A stretch of DNA of 64,000 nt from an uncultured Ruminococcus sp. Its GTDB lineage: Bacteria; Bacillota; Clostridia; Lachnospirales; Lachnospiraceae. The notes beneath the pieces are model-generated. The model was not told the DNA's origin and ran no database searches. It was given only the letters and a program-made list of their open reading frames with translations. Shown here piece by piece: positions 8,423-17,290 of this stretch. Both the position numbers and the translations under genes were made by a program. The first letter of the stretch is position 1. The number at the start of each line of letters is the position of its first letter. The DNA lies in contig UQKK01000009.1 of the NCBI GenBank assembly GCA_900541505.1, positions 34,081 through 98,080 of the forward strand, given 5' to 3'.

Positions 8423-8910
8423 TTGTCTGCCCCCATATCCTTTTTCTCTCGTTTTTTCCCTCTGCCTGTAAAAATCACTGTCAGTATACTCCCGGCAGCG
8501 ATAAACACATCTGCCAGATTAAAGGTCACTGCGCTGACCTTCTTAAATCTGCTCTTTATACTGATATAGTCTACCACATATCCGCGAATCAGACGGTCCA
8601 GCGTATTGCTCCACGCCCCGGCTGTTAAAAGGGCTGCTCCCTTTTTCCTGCACAGGCTTCTGCTTTTTCTGAACGTGATAATCTGCCAGGCAGTGAGGAG
8701 AATGGTAAGGATGAGTGAAAGCCCCCGAATCAGACGGGGACGGTCGTCCAGAAGGTTCATACAGGCACCCCTGTTATGAACCTTCCTTAAGACGAACCAT
8801 TTCCCCGCCGGCTTTTCTTCTTTCTCCCCAAACCGCTCCTCCACATAGGATTTAAAGAGCCAGTCAGCGAGAATTAGGATTACGGTTGCCAATCCCAATA
8901 TCATCGTCAT
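8419..8910 (-). CDS. lspA: Signal peptidase II-like protein
   Basis: A 163-residue membrane protein with four predicted helices and the two catalytic aspartates of lipoprotein signal peptidase: one in GAWSNTLDR and one in FNLADVFI. The expected central 'HN.G' motif appears as VHNRGACMN. It would cleave the signal peptide of prolipoproteins before the lipidated Cys, in the cytoplasmic membrane. It is coupled by four-base overlaps both to the gene upstream and to nudC downstream, and is not beside an rluD-type gene, the common neighbour of lspA. It may therefore be a second copy; I cannot see the rest of the genome. Confidence 0.8.
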   Translation of the reverse strand: MTMILGLATVILILADWLFKSYVEERFGEKEEKPAGKWFVLRKVHNRGACMNLLDDRPRLIRGLSLILTILLTAWQIITFRKSRSLCRKKGAALLTAGAWSNTLDRLIRGYVVDYISIKSRFKKVSAVTFNLADVFIAAGSILTVIFTGRGKKREKKDMGADK

Positions 8911-9746
8911 TTCTCCGCCGCCTTATCCACAGCCTCTGCTGTCTTGTGGACCGCCTTATCCACAGCATCTGCCGCTTTCTGTGTCATATCCGCTGTTTTC
9001 TGCGCTGCCTTTCCCACCACATCCGCTGTCTTGTGGACTGCTTTGTCCATCGCATCCGCCGCTTTCTCCACGCCCTCTGCTGTTTTCTGCGCCGCTTTCT
9101 CCACACCTTCTGCTGTCTTCTGGGCTGCTCTCTCCGCTCCTACTGCTGTTTTCTGGGCTGCTTTCTCCGCTCCTTCCGCCGCCTTCTGTGCCGCTTTGTC
9201 ACTCATATCTGCTGCTTTCCGGGCGGTATCTGCTGCTTTTTCCTTCATTTTGTCCGCAAAATCCTGCGCTTCCTGCTCCATATTTTTATCTGTCTCCTTC
9301 TCTGCGCTATTCTCCGTTTCTGCCGCCGTGCTGTTCTCATTTTCCGTCGCCGAGTTGCTGCCGCTCTCTTTCTCGGTCCTTTCATCGGGCATCTTCTCTC
9401 CGCAGTATGGACAGAATATCATATCCTTTGCCACCATCCTGCCGCACACATTACATTTGACGCCGCCGCGTACGCGAATAATCTTGCGGCGGTATTCTCT
9501 GATGCTCTCTTCCCTGCTTTCTACTGCTTCACAGTACGCCTCTGCCTCCGCATCCACGGATTCCTTTTTCTGGTATTGACGGTAAATCATTCTGCCGATT
9601 TCCGCAAGGTCCTTTTCATTCTCTTTTTCCAGCGAGCGAATCTGACTTCTGAGGCGCTGTACCTCTACCGCTTCACCCGCCTTATTTGTCACAGCCTCCG
9701 CTGTCTCGCCGAGCCGTTTTCCCAAATCTTCAAAAAAATCTTTCAT
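8907..9746 (-). CDS. Zinc-ribbon protein with LEA/apolipoprotein-like repeat tail
   Basis: A 279-residue hydrophilic protein not matching a named family. Residues 1-75 are a charged amphipathic coiled coil. A zinc ribbon follows at about residues 98-116 (CNVCGRMV ... FCPYCG). An acidic Glu/Asn/Thr linker comes next. From about residue 165 the chain consists of roughly 11-residue repeats of the type KAAQKTAEGVE, alanine/lysine-rich and helical, like group 3 LEA proteins. Such tails bind membranes or protect against drying, and could associate with the inner membrane or spore. It overlaps lspA by four bases and is first in that operon. Function unknown. Confidence 0.65.
   Translation of the reverse strand: MKDFFEDLGKRLGETAEAVTNKAGEAVEVQRLRSQIRSLEKENEKDLAEIGRMIYRQYQKKESVDAEAEAYCEAVESREESIREYRRKIIRVRGGVKCNVCGRMVAKDMIFCPYCGEKMPDERTEKESGSNSATENENSTAAETENSAEKETDKNMEQEAQDFADKMKEKAADTARKAADMSDKAAQKAAEGAEKAAQKTAVGAERAAQKTAEGVEKAAQKTAEGVEKAADAMDKAVHKTADVVGKAAQKTADMTQKAADAVDKAVHKTAEAVDKAAEK
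8910..9240. repeat. Coding tandem repeats of ~33 bp (LEA-like tail)
   Basis: Imperfect repeats of about 33 bp encode the KAAQKTA(E/V)G(V/A)E units of the preceding protein. The biased codon use leaves long open frames on the opposite strand, which are artefacts. Confidence 0.7.
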
Positions 9747-9972
9747 GCCGCTTATCTCCCTTCGTCCATATATCTGTGCCGGTTATCTCCCTCTGATATA
9801 CATTATACCCCACTGCCGGGCAACTTCAACCATCTGCGGACGCATTTTACATTTTTATTATAATTTCCCCGCATGAGCGCATATATTTATCATAAATACG
9901 ATATCCGTATATGAGACAGCCGTTCAGCCTTCAGAAACGGCGCGTGCTGTTGCTATATGAACAGGAGATTTT
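9747..9972. promoter_or_regulatory. Divergent intergenic region
   Basis: A 226-bp region between the zinc-ribbon gene (minus) and the subtilase (plus). A/T-rich tracts with TATAAT-like hexamers occur near 9805 and 9858, so promoters for both directions are likely. I see no terminator or clear operator. Confidence 0.35.
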
Positions 9973-11676
9973 ATGGAAAATGAGACAAAGTGCAGAGAGT
10001 GGATACTCTCGGAGGAATACCGTGATTTTATCATCAACGACAATCGGACTCCCTTTTTTGAAAATATTGCGCAAAACCCCGTCTGTGAACAATATGCCGG
10101 TTTCAGCTACCGCTGTATCTACCTGCCCCGGCTCCAGGCAGAGCCCCTGACAAGCTCCAGGTTTTCCTATAACGCCATCCCCAAGTGCTATGCTCCGCTC
10201 AGCATGGAAACGTTAAATCAGGCAGGCATCCTCTCCATCCAGAATTATCCCACACTGCAGTTAAAAGGAAACGGTGTGCTCATCGGATTTATTGACAGCG
10301 GCATCGACTATGAAAACGAAGTCTTCCGCAATCTGGACGGTTCCACCCGCATCGCTGCCATCTGGGACCAGACCGAACAGAGCGGAACGCCGCCCTCCCA
10401 GTTTCTGTACGGCTCCGAGTATTCCCGCGAGCTCATAAACGAAGCGCTCGCCTCCGATTCTCCTTCTTCCGTTGTGCCTTCCGTGGACGAGACCGGACAC
10501 GGCACCTTCATTGCCAGCCTCGCCGCCGGTTCCGCCGTGCCTTCCCGGCAGTTTTTAGGTGCCGCCCCCGAATCCACCCTGGCTGTGGTCAAACTGAAAC
10601 CTGCCAAGGCTTACTTAAAAGAATTTTATTTCATTCCCGACGACAGTGTATGCTACCAGGAGACCGATATCATCCTCGCCCTGCGCTATCTCAATGAGTT
10701 GGCGGACAGCCTTGATATGCCCCTTGTCCTGTGTATTGCGCTGGGCACCAGCATGGGCGGGCACATCGGCTCTCTGCCGCTGTCCAATTTAATCGAAAAC
10801 TACAGCAGCTACGCCGACCGCATTCCTGTGATTGCCGTGGGAAATGAAGCAGATAAACGGCACCACTACTACAATGAAATCATGAACGTGGACGATGAAA
10901 AAACGGTGGAAATCCGGGTGGGCGAGGGGGTTCCCGGTTTTACCATGGAGCTGTGGACAGAGATTCCCAACATCCTTTCCATCTCCCTTGTCTCCCCCTC
11001 CGGCGAGTCCACTTCCACCATCCCCATACGCGGAAACACCATTACAGAACTGCCATTTCTCTTCGAGCGCACCCGGGTGGTGGTAGATTACCGGATTCTC
11101 GTGGAACAGACCAATTCCGAGCTGATATCTTTTCGTTTCTCGGCGCCTGCTTCGGGTATCTGGAAATTAAATGTCAAGCCCCTGCGCGTCATCGATGGAC
11201 GCTTCCATATCTGGCTGCCGCTCACGGAATTTATCGGCGGGGAAGTCTATTTTCTGGACTCTGACCCTTATTATACCCTGACAAATCCCGCCAATACGCT
11301 CAACTCCATTGTTGTCTCTTACTACAACGGCTCCACCGGCGGTCTGGCACTCGCCTCCGGCAGAGGGTATACACGGACCGACCTCATCAACCCGAACATC
11401 ACCGCCCCCGGAATCGAGGTGGAAGGCGCGCTCCCCCAGGGACGTTTCGCCGTGCGTTCCGGCGCAAGCATCGCCGCCGCCGTGACATCCGGCGCCGCCG
11501 CCCTTCTGTTGGAGTGGCTCTTTCAGATTGGCACACCAAGCATAGACTCTTATCAACTGAAAAGCCTCATGATTCTGGGCGCAGTGCGTCCGCCGGGCAT
11601 GGAATATCCCAACCGGGAATGGGGATTCGGGCAGCTTAATCTCTACAATACCCTGGATGAAATGCGAAGACTGTAG
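9973..11676 (+). CDS. S8 family serine peptidase (subtilase, Csp-like)
   Basis: A 567-residue subtilase. The catalytic triad is present: D108 (GFIDSGIDY), H176 (ETGHGTFIAS) and S499 (SGASIAAAVTSG). A large insertion between His and Ser (residues ~200-480) carries a jellyroll-like beta domain, as in the clostridial Csp germination proteases and their relatives. There is no signal peptide or obvious propeptide cleavage site, so it is cytoplasmic, or packaged without a Sec signal. With the spore protein gene at the other end of the window, a role in spores is plausible, but many Clostridia carry several such subtilases of unknown role. A short ribosome site (CAGGAG) precedes the ATG. Monocistronic, ending at a strong terminator. 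Confidence 0.85.
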   Translation: MENETKCREWILSEEYRDFIINDNRTPFFENIAQNPVCEQYAGFSYRCIYLPRLQAEPLTSSRFSYNAIPKCYAPLSMETLNQAGILSIQNYPTLQLKGNGVLIGFIDSGIDYENEVFRNLDGSTRIAAIWDQTEQSGTPPSQFLYGSEYSRELINEALASDSPSSVVPSVDETGHGTFIASLAAGSAVPSRQFLGAAPESTLAVVKLKPAKAYLKEFYFIPDDSVCYQETDIILALRYLNELADSLDMPLVLCIALGTSMGGHIGSLPLSNLIENYSSYADRIPVIAVGNEADKRHHYYNEIMNVDDEKTVEIRVGEGVPGFTMELWTEIPNILSISLVSPSGESTSTIPIRGNTITELPFLFERTRVVVDYRILVEQTNSELISFRFSAPASGIWKLNVKPLRVIDGRFHIWLPLTEFIGGEVYFLDSDPYYTLTNPANTLNSIVVSYYNGSTGGLALASGRGYTRTDLINPNITAPGIEVEGALPQGRFAVRSGASIAAAVTSGAAALLLEWLFQIGTPSIDSYQLKSLMILGAVRPPGMEYPNREWGFGQLNLYNTLDEMRRL

Positions 11677-11738
11677 ATGAAGACTATAGATAAAAATTGC
11701 CGGATAAAAATTTCAGATAAAAACATAGAAAAAGATGC

Positions 11739-11781
11739 AAAGTTCCGCGGAAAACGACCTCTCCGCGGAACTTTATTTTTT
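11739..11781. terminator. Bidirectional rho-independent terminator
   Basis: A perfect 13-bp stem (AAAGTTCCGCGGA at 11739-11751 with 11762-11774) lies between convergent genes. It is followed by T6 on the plus strand, and on the minus strand by a short gap and T5. It can stop both the subtilase transcript and the aarF operon. Confidence 0.8.
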
Positions 11782-13365
11782 CTATTTTCTTGAAAATAAA
11801 TGCTTGATAAATACGTAGAGTACGATGACAAAGGCTATCAGATACCCCAGCGCCCCAATTGCCGGGATTCCCCATATCTTGGGAGTCATATTAGTCGTGC
11901 AGATGATACTGGAACTGATTAGGAGCGCCATCACCCACAGTCCCATCACAATGTTGCGCACGAGGCGCCGCAATAGTTCCGATAAATCATCCGATACATG
12001 AAGGTCTAAGTTCACTCTCGTCTGTCCCTTCATATGTCCGTGCAGAATGTCTGCCGCCATTGACGGGATATCCAGCGCTTTGCGCAGGGAACGATAAAGG
12101 CTCTTACCGCCAGACTTCAATTCCTTTTTCAAATCCAGGTTCTTGAAAAAACTTCCCGCCATCCGCGCGGATGCGATGTCCACCATATTGATGTCCGGGG
12201 CGATATCTGCCAGTACCCCCTCCATATGGGTAAGTCCTCTTGCCAGCATAGTCAATCCATGGGGCATGCGTATCTTGTTTTCCTTCATGACATCCATCAA
12301 GTCCATCATAATCTGCGCCACATTGATTTTCCCCATATCCGTATTGCCGTATTTTAGAAGAAGCCCGTCTATATCCTCGTACAGCTTGCTCTGGTCAGGC
12401 TTTTCTTTAAACTCTCCCAGCGCCAGCACCGCTTCCTGGATAAGTCCGATTTCGTGGAACGCCACGCCCTGTACCGCTTTTCCTATCATCTCGCGGTCAC
12501 GTCCGGTCAGACGTCCCATCATCCCCATATCAATCCAGATGATTTTTCCTTCCCGAATCTTTACATTTCCCGAGTGGGGGTCTGCATGGAAAAATCCGTC
12601 GTCCATCACCTGCTTGATATAGTTGTCTACAAGCTTCGTCCCAATCTCTTTTAAATCATACCCCTCCGCCAGGAGTTCTTCTTTGTCGTCTATCCCGCAC
12701 CCTTCGATGTACTCCATGACGAGCACATACGCCGATGTATACTCCTGGTACAGCTTTGGTATTCCCACAAAAGCGACTTCTTTGTTGAGTGCCGCAAACT
12801 CCTCGATATTGGAGGCTTCTTTGAGGAAATTCATCTCCTCCCGCGTCACTGACCACAGTTCATCCAGCACCATGTCCAAATCCGCCAGTCCTTTTAAGCT
12901 CACCGGCGGCATGAGACGGACCGCCTTGTGCAAAAGGGCGATATCCCGTGCCATCTTCTCATAGATGCCCTGCCGCTGAACCTTCACGACTACCTCGTCG
13001 CCGGATTTCAAGACAGCCCGGTGCACCTGCGCGATGGAGGCTGAGCCAAGCGGTTTCTCCTCAATGTGGAGAAATATCTTCTGCCACGGAACACCGTAGG
13101 ACTTCTCCAGCACCTCCGCCACCTCGGTAAACGGCATCGGCGACACTTCTGTGCGCAGCCTGGTCAGCTCATCGCAGTAGGCTTTGGGCAGGATGTCCGA
13201 ATGCATGGACATAATCTGCCCTATCTTGATGAACGTAGGACCTAAATCCTCTAAAATCAATCTAAGCTTCTCCGGGGTGATGCCCCTGGTGATGCCGTGC
13301 TTTCGGAGTACTGCCGTAATCTCTCTCAATCGGGATTTGTACTCTCCCGGCTCTTTTCTGCTCAT
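11782..13365 (-). CDS. AarF/ABC1/UbiB family atypical kinase
   Basis: A 527-residue UbiB-family protein-kinase-like ATPase. Hallmarks are the invariant KxGQ motif (FIKIGQIMS, about residue 52), the alanine-rich nucleotide loop (PLGSASIAQVH), the lysine in VVVKVQR, the catalytic loop (DDGFFHADPHSGN) and the DMGMMG metal site. Two membrane helices end the protein (about residues 465-525). In respiring bacteria the family supports quinone biosynthesis; in fermentative Clostridia its substrate is unknown, and a role in membrane lipid handling is more likely. It starts two bases after the phasin-like gene and is last in the operon. Confidence 0.9.
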   Translation of the reverse strand: MSRKEPGEYKSRLREITAVLRKHGITRGITPEKLRLILEDLGPTFIKIGQIMSMHSDILPKAYCDELTRLRTEVSPMPFTEVAEVLEKSYGVPWQKIFLHIEEKPLGSASIAQVHRAVLKSGDEVVVKVQRQGIYEKMARDIALLHKAVRLMPPVSLKGLADLDMVLDELWSVTREEMNFLKEASNIEEFAALNKEVAFVGIPKLYQEYTSAYVLVMEYIEGCGIDDKEELLAEGYDLKEIGTKLVDNYIKQVMDDGFFHADPHSGNVKIREGKIIWIDMGMMGRLTGRDREMIGKAVQGVAFHEIGLIQEAVLALGEFKEKPDQSKLYEDIDGLLLKYGNTDMGKINVAQIMMDLMDVMKENKIRMPHGLTMLARGLTHMEGVLADIAPDINMVDIASARMAGSFFKNLDLKKELKSGGKSLYRSLRKALDIPSMAADILHGHMKGQTRVNLDLHVSDDLSELLRRLVRNIVMGLWVMALLISSSIICTTNMTPKIWGIPAIGALGYLIAFVIVLYVFIKHLFSRK

Positions 13366-13367
13366 TT

Positions 13368-13727
13368 TTACTCATCCGTTTCCGCAGCTTCTGTCTCCTT
13401 TATCTCCTCCGCTGCCTCTTCCTGTGCCGCCGCTTCTTTCTTAAAAATTTCTGCCTTTAATTCTGCCACCTGTTCCGGTGTCATCTTATCCAGCAAATCC
13501 TTCAAATCATCGGCGGCGGAAGGCTTCTCGGCAGATTTGACATTTTCTTTCACTGTCTTTTTGATATTGTGCTTCAGCTCTTCATTCAAGACCTTTCCCT
13601 GTTCTACTGTGAGTTCGCCCTTTTTCACCATCTCATCTAATAAGTCTTTCGACTTCTCCGCAGTCACCGCCACTGCGCCGATTCCTGCCAAAAGTACCTT
13701 TTTCACATTATCTCCGAGTTTTTCCAT
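13368..13727 (-). CDS. Phasin-like small helical protein
   Basis: A 119-residue, highly charged, all-helical protein. The first ~65 residues (VKKVLLAGIGAVAVTAEKS, then KDLLDEMVKKGELTVEQGK) resemble the polyhydroxyalkanoate phasin/PhaF-type coiled coil. The C-terminal tail is Ala/Glu-rich. AAGGAGTC precedes the ATG. It lies just upstream of aarF; this small-protein/AarF pairing recurs in Clostridia to my knowledge. No polyhydroxyalkanoate synthase is in the window, so a scaffold or regulator of AarF is as likely as granule binding. Confidence 0.65.
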   Translation of the reverse strand: MEKLGDNVKKVLLAGIGAVAVTAEKSKDLLDEMVKKGELTVEQGKVLNEELKHNIKKTVKENVKSAEKPSAADDLKDLLDKMTPEQVAELKAEIFKKEAAAQEEAAEEIKETEAAETDE

Positions 13728-13798
13728 CTTTGTCGACTCCTTTCTTATACCCTCTCTTTTTATAGATATCTCTTTTTATGAAACACTGCTTCGTCTGA

Positions 13799-14173
13799 TT
13801 ACAAAAGCACAGCCGCCAGTTTGGGAAGGAAAATCACACATCCTGTGATGGCTGCCATCAAAGCCGCGATGAGCACAGCCCCCGCCGCCGTATCCTTGGC
13901 AATCTTCGCCAGAGGCTTTTTCTCCTCCGTCACCAGGTCCACCACCGCTTCCACCGCAGTGTTTACCAGCTCCAGTGCCAAAATAAGCCCGAACAGGACA
14001 AGGCAGATACACCACTCTGCGACCGATATCTTAAGCCAGATTCCCGCAGCAACCACCAGAATGGCGGCAGCACAGTGAATCTGCATATTGCGTTCCTTTG
14101 AAATCCCATAGAAAATGCCCTCAAAGGCATAGCCAAAACTTTTATAGAGTGGGTCTTTTTTCTCCTTCTTCAA
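13799..14173 (-). CDS. dgkA: Prokaryotic diacylglycerol/undecaprenol kinase
   Basis: A 124-residue integral membrane kinase with three predicted helices and the family signature ALELVNTAVEAVVDL followed by AKDTAAGAVL. Family members phosphorylate diacylglycerol or, in Gram-positives, undecaprenol, supplying lipid carrier for wall synthesis. I place the start at a TTG (14173): AGGAG lies seven bases upstream and the codon is 11 bases after the previous gene's stop. The nearest in-frame ATGs (14236 and 14230) would overlap that gene by about 50 bases. N-terminal sequence from the TTG (KKEKKDPLYKSFGYAFEGI) matches the family start. Confidence 0.85.
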   Translation of the reverse strand: MKKEKKDPLYKSFGYAFEGIFYGISKERNMQIHCAAAILVVAAGIWLKISVAEWCICLVLFGLILALELVNTAVEAVVDLVTEEKKPLAKIAKDTAAGAVLIAALMAAITGCVIFLPKLAAVLL

Positions 14174-14183
14174 CGCGCTTCTC

Positions 14184-15470
14184 CTATTTCTTTTTTCTCT
14201 GATTATATTCCCCGCGGATTTCCGCCGCATTCTCATAGTAACTCGTTACCATCTTATCCTCCGGTACGTTCTGCTCCGGCACAGGCGCTGTTCCCGGAGC
14301 AAACACAATTTTCAGAAGGATTGGTGTAACAATCGTGGTGATAACCACCACGATAATGACCGGTCCTAAGAACTGCGGACTCATCAATCCCAGAGAATCT
14401 CCTTTACTCGCCACGATAAGGGCGACCTCACCACGGGAAATCATACCGACTCCGATACGTTTTACCTGGTAATTCTTGTACCCGCACATTTTCGCGCCCA
14501 GCCCGCAGCCGATAACTTTCGTCAAAATCGCCACAATCGTAAGCGCCACGGCAAAGCCGACGATGGCGGCGGACATTTCCGGCAGCACGACCTTCAAGCC
14601 GATGCTGGCAAAAAATACCGGTGAGAGCAGCAGATAGGACAAGGTGTCAAACTTGCTCTCCAGGTAGGTCGCGCGGCGCACATTGGAGACAATGAGTCCG
14701 GCGATAAACGCGCCCGTGATGTCTGCCACGCCAAAGACATCCTCCGCTATGTATGCCATCAGAAGGCAGAACACAAAAGCGACAATGGTATGTCTGTGCA
14801 GCTCTTTTTCCGCATCGTCCACCCATTTTTTATACAATTTATAAAACAGGAATCCCACCACTCCCGAAAAGGCGAAGAACCCTACAATCTTTAACAGCAC
14901 AACACCCAGGCTGATGCTGGAGTCTGCAAGACTGGTGACGATTGTCAGAGCAATGATACCCAGAATATCGTCTATGATGGCAGCTCCCAGTATGGCATTT
15001 CCGGAATGGGTCTTTAGTTTTCCCAGTTCCTTTAGTGTCTCCACAGTGATACTTACCGAAGTCGCTGTGAGGATGACGCCGATAAAGATGTTCTGCAGAA
15101 AAATGCTGGCACTCGCGCTGGACTCAATCATACCCGGCTTATTGAAGAACCAGGCAACCCCGAACCCGCCGAGAAGCGGGACAATGACACCGCACAGGGC
15201 AATCACAAAGGACGCCTTGCCGCTGGCTTTGAGTTCTTTGATGTCCGTCTCCATTCCGGCGCTGAACATGAGGATGATGACCCCGATTTCCGCCACGGAT
15301 TTAATAAAGGATGTCTCAGACAGGATTCCGAATCCCGCCGGACCTAATACCAGTCCCGCCAGAAGCGCTCCTACCACCTGCGGCATCTGAACCCTTCTTG
15401 TCAAAAGCCCAAGAAACTTGGTGCACAGTAAAATAATTGCCAAATCCAATAGATAACGATAGCTTTCCAT
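14184..15470 (-). CDS. Cation:proton antiporter, CPA2 (KefB/NapA-type)
   Basis: A 428-residue membrane protein with about 12-13 helices. Family features include AIIDDILGIIAL (the paired Asp-Asp of the ion site of electrogenic CPA2 antiporters, about residues 166-167), GVADITGAFIAGLI, and RGEVALIVASKG near the C-terminal half. There is no C-terminal RCK/TrkA-N domain, so it is shorter than KefB/KefC. It exchanges Na+ or K+ for protons across the cytoplasmic membrane. It precedes the kinase-phasin-aarF genes by 10 bases, so co-transcription is likely. Confidence 0.85.
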   Translation of the reverse strand: MESYRYLLDLAIILLCTKFLGLLTRRVQMPQVVGALLAGLVLGPAGFGILSETSFIKSVAEIGVIILMFSAGMETDIKELKASGKASFVIALCGVIVPLLGGFGVAWFFNKPGMIESSASASIFLQNIFIGVILTATSVSITVETLKELGKLKTHSGNAILGAAIIDDILGIIALTIVTSLADSSISLGVVLLKIVGFFAFSGVVGFLFYKLYKKWVDDAEKELHRHTIVAFVFCLLMAYIAEDVFGVADITGAFIAGLIVSNVRRATYLESKFDTLSYLLLSPVFFASIGLKVVLPEMSAAIVGFAVALTIVAILTKVIGCGLGAKMCGYKNYQVKRIGVGMISRGEVALIVASKGDSLGLMSPQFLGPVIIVVVITTIVTPILLKIVFAPGTAPVPEQNVPEDKMVTSYYENAAEIRGEYNQRKKK

Positions 15471-15570
15471 TTTGTTTCCTCTCTTTTCTGTCTGTTTTAT
15501 CCAGCAATATAATATAAGGAATATGCCCTCTCTTTGAAAAAGAGGGTATTGATATGTCCAAATTCCCGGT

Positions 15571-15594
15571 CAAAGACAGCCCCCTCTGTCTTTT
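15571..15594. other. Weak hairpin downstream of the ClpX-like gene
   Basis: AAAGACAG and CTGTCTTT form an 8-bp stem around six bases, about 30 bases past the clpX-like stop. The T tract on the minus strand is short (TTT), so termination here is only possible. Confidence 0.35.
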
Positions 15595-15625
15595 AAGCCG
15601 GCATGGTATTTTCTGCCTCCCTTCT

Positions 15626-17089
15626 TTAATGCAGACGCGGCACTTCCTGCCCTCTAAGCTCAATGATAGGTCCGCCTGTTCCTTCTATGTACTCTCTTGT
15701 GATGGTAACCTGCCCGATGCTGTCATCCTTGGGTATCTCATACATGATATCCAGCATAAATTCCTCGATGATAGCGCGCAGCGCGCGGGCGCCTGTGTCC
15801 TTCTCCATCGCCTTCTCGGCGATTGCCTCCAGAGCCCCGTCGTCAAACATGAGATTCACTTCATCCAGAGCCAGGAGCTTCTGATACTGCTTGAGAATCG
15901 CGTTCTTCGGCTCCTTTAAGATTTTCACCAGCATATCCTTATCCAGCCCTTTCAGGGTGAATATGATGGGAAGACGACCGATGAACTCCGGAATCATCCC
16001 GAATTTGCGCAAATCCTCCACCGTCACCTTGGATAAGAGTTCCTTGTCATGCTCGAATTTATCTTTCAGCTCCGCATTGAAGCCCATAGAAGTCTTTTTC
16101 GACAGCCTTTCCTTTATGATGTCCTCCAAATCCGGGAAAGCGCCCCCGCAGATAAACAGTATATTCTTTGTATTAATCGTGGTGAGCGGCACCATGGCAT
16201 TCTTGCTGTTCGCCCCCACCGGGACTTCCACCTCGCTGCCCTCCAGAAGCTTTAACATTCCCTGTTGTACCGACTCTCCGCTGACATCCCGCTGATTGGA
16301 ATTGCGCTTCTTGGCAATCTTATCTATCTCATCTATGAAAATGATGCCCTGTTCTGCCCTCTCCACATCGTTGTCCGCAGCCGCCAGAAGCTTCGATACC
16401 ACGCTCTCGATGTCGTCTCCTATGTATCCCGCCTCGGTAAGCGACGTAGCATCCGTGATGGCGAGCGGCACATCCAGAAGTCTCGCCAGAGTCTTCACAA
16501 GGTACGTCTTTCCGCTTCCGGTCGGTCCAATCATGAGCATGTTGGACTTCTCAATCTCGATATCGTCCATAGTATCTGTGGCAACCCGCTTATAGTGGTT
16601 ATATACTGCCACTGACATGGCTTTCTTGGCATATTCCTGCCCCACCACATACTCGTCCAGCTTCGCCTTAATCTTGTGCGGAGCCGGGATATCCCGGATA
16701 TCCAGCTTGTGGTACTCTTTGGGCTTTTCCTTTTTCTTTTTTATCTTCTGACTCTTGGGAATCGTATTCTCCAAATCCGCCATATTGAAGAACTGCACGC
16801 CCGGCATGTTCATCAGACGGTTCAAATCCACCGCCCCGCTCGTCATGGCGTCAAAGCTCTTCTGCATACACGCCGGACACACTGTGATATTGTTCGGCAG
16901 CTCTACCATCTTTCCTGTCACACTCTCCGGTCTGTGACAGATAAAGCAGATTTTCTCATATTCGTCTTCTTTCTCTTCTTTTGTCTCCGCCTCTACAATC
17001 ACCGGCTTTTCCTTTTCCTGCGTATCCGGTGTCTGTTTGTCCTTTTCTTTTTCTTCCTCATCTACGATGATAAAATCTCTGTCTGACAT
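15626..17089 (-). CDS. clpX: ClpX-family AAA+ unfoldase, divergent paralogue
   Basis: A 487-residue ClpX homologue, about 60 residues longer than usual. It has an acidic N-terminal extension (1-45), a zinc-binding domain (C48, C51, C71, C74), Walker A GPTGSGKT (188-195), pore-1 loop GYIG (221-224, GYVG in most ClpX), Walker B FIDEID (251-256) and the sensor FIGRLP. Two recognised loops differ: the RKH pore-entrance motif is absent (region 291-303 reads VGANSKNAMVPLT), and the ClpP-docking IGF tip is MGF (335-337). It is not beside clpP or tig. It probably unfolds proteins for ClpP, or works alone, with changed substrate choice. ATG preceded by AAAGGATA. Confidence 0.85.
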   Translation of the reverse strand: MSDRDFIIVDEEEKEKDKQTPDTQEKEKPVIVEAETKEEKEDEYEKICFICHRPESVTGKMVELPNNITVCPACMQKSFDAMTSGAVDLNRLMNMPGVQFFNMADLENTIPKSQKIKKKKEKPKEYHKLDIRDIPAPHKIKAKLDEYVVGQEYAKKAMSVAVYNHYKRVATDTMDDIEIEKSNMLMIGPTGSGKTYLVKTLARLLDVPLAITDATSLTEAGYIGDDIESVVSKLLAAADNDVERAEQGIIFIDEIDKIAKKRNSNQRDVSGESVQQGMLKLLEGSEVEVPVGANSKNAMVPLTTINTKNILFICGGAFPDLEDIIKERLSKKTSMGFNAELKDKFEHDKELLSKVTVEDLRKFGMIPEFIGRLPIIFTLKGLDKDMLVKILKEPKNAILKQYQKLLALDEVNLMFDDGALEAIAEKAMEKDTGARALRAIIEEFMLDIMYEIPKDDSIGQVTITREYIEGTGGPIIELRGQEVPRLH

Positions 17090-17290
17090 TTTTATCCTTT
17101 CTCTGCTGCATACTGTACTTATTCAGATAGGAGCGCTTGCAGCCGCGCCCCGGCAATTTCGATTATCATTATAATACACCTGCCTCTGATATACAAATGA
17201 AGATTTTGTAAATCCACCCTGCCGCAGTCGTTCCAAAGCGCTGCCTGTACGCTATACTTTAAGCAGGAAGGCGGGTATTCATCAACTGCC

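Noticed and set aside
8886..9863. 325-codon open frame on the plus strand opposite the zinc-ribbon/LEA gene
   Set aside because: Translates to Cys/His/Arg/Leu-rich low-complexity sequence produced by the antisense of Ala/Lys/Glu repeats; no ribosome site and no family features.
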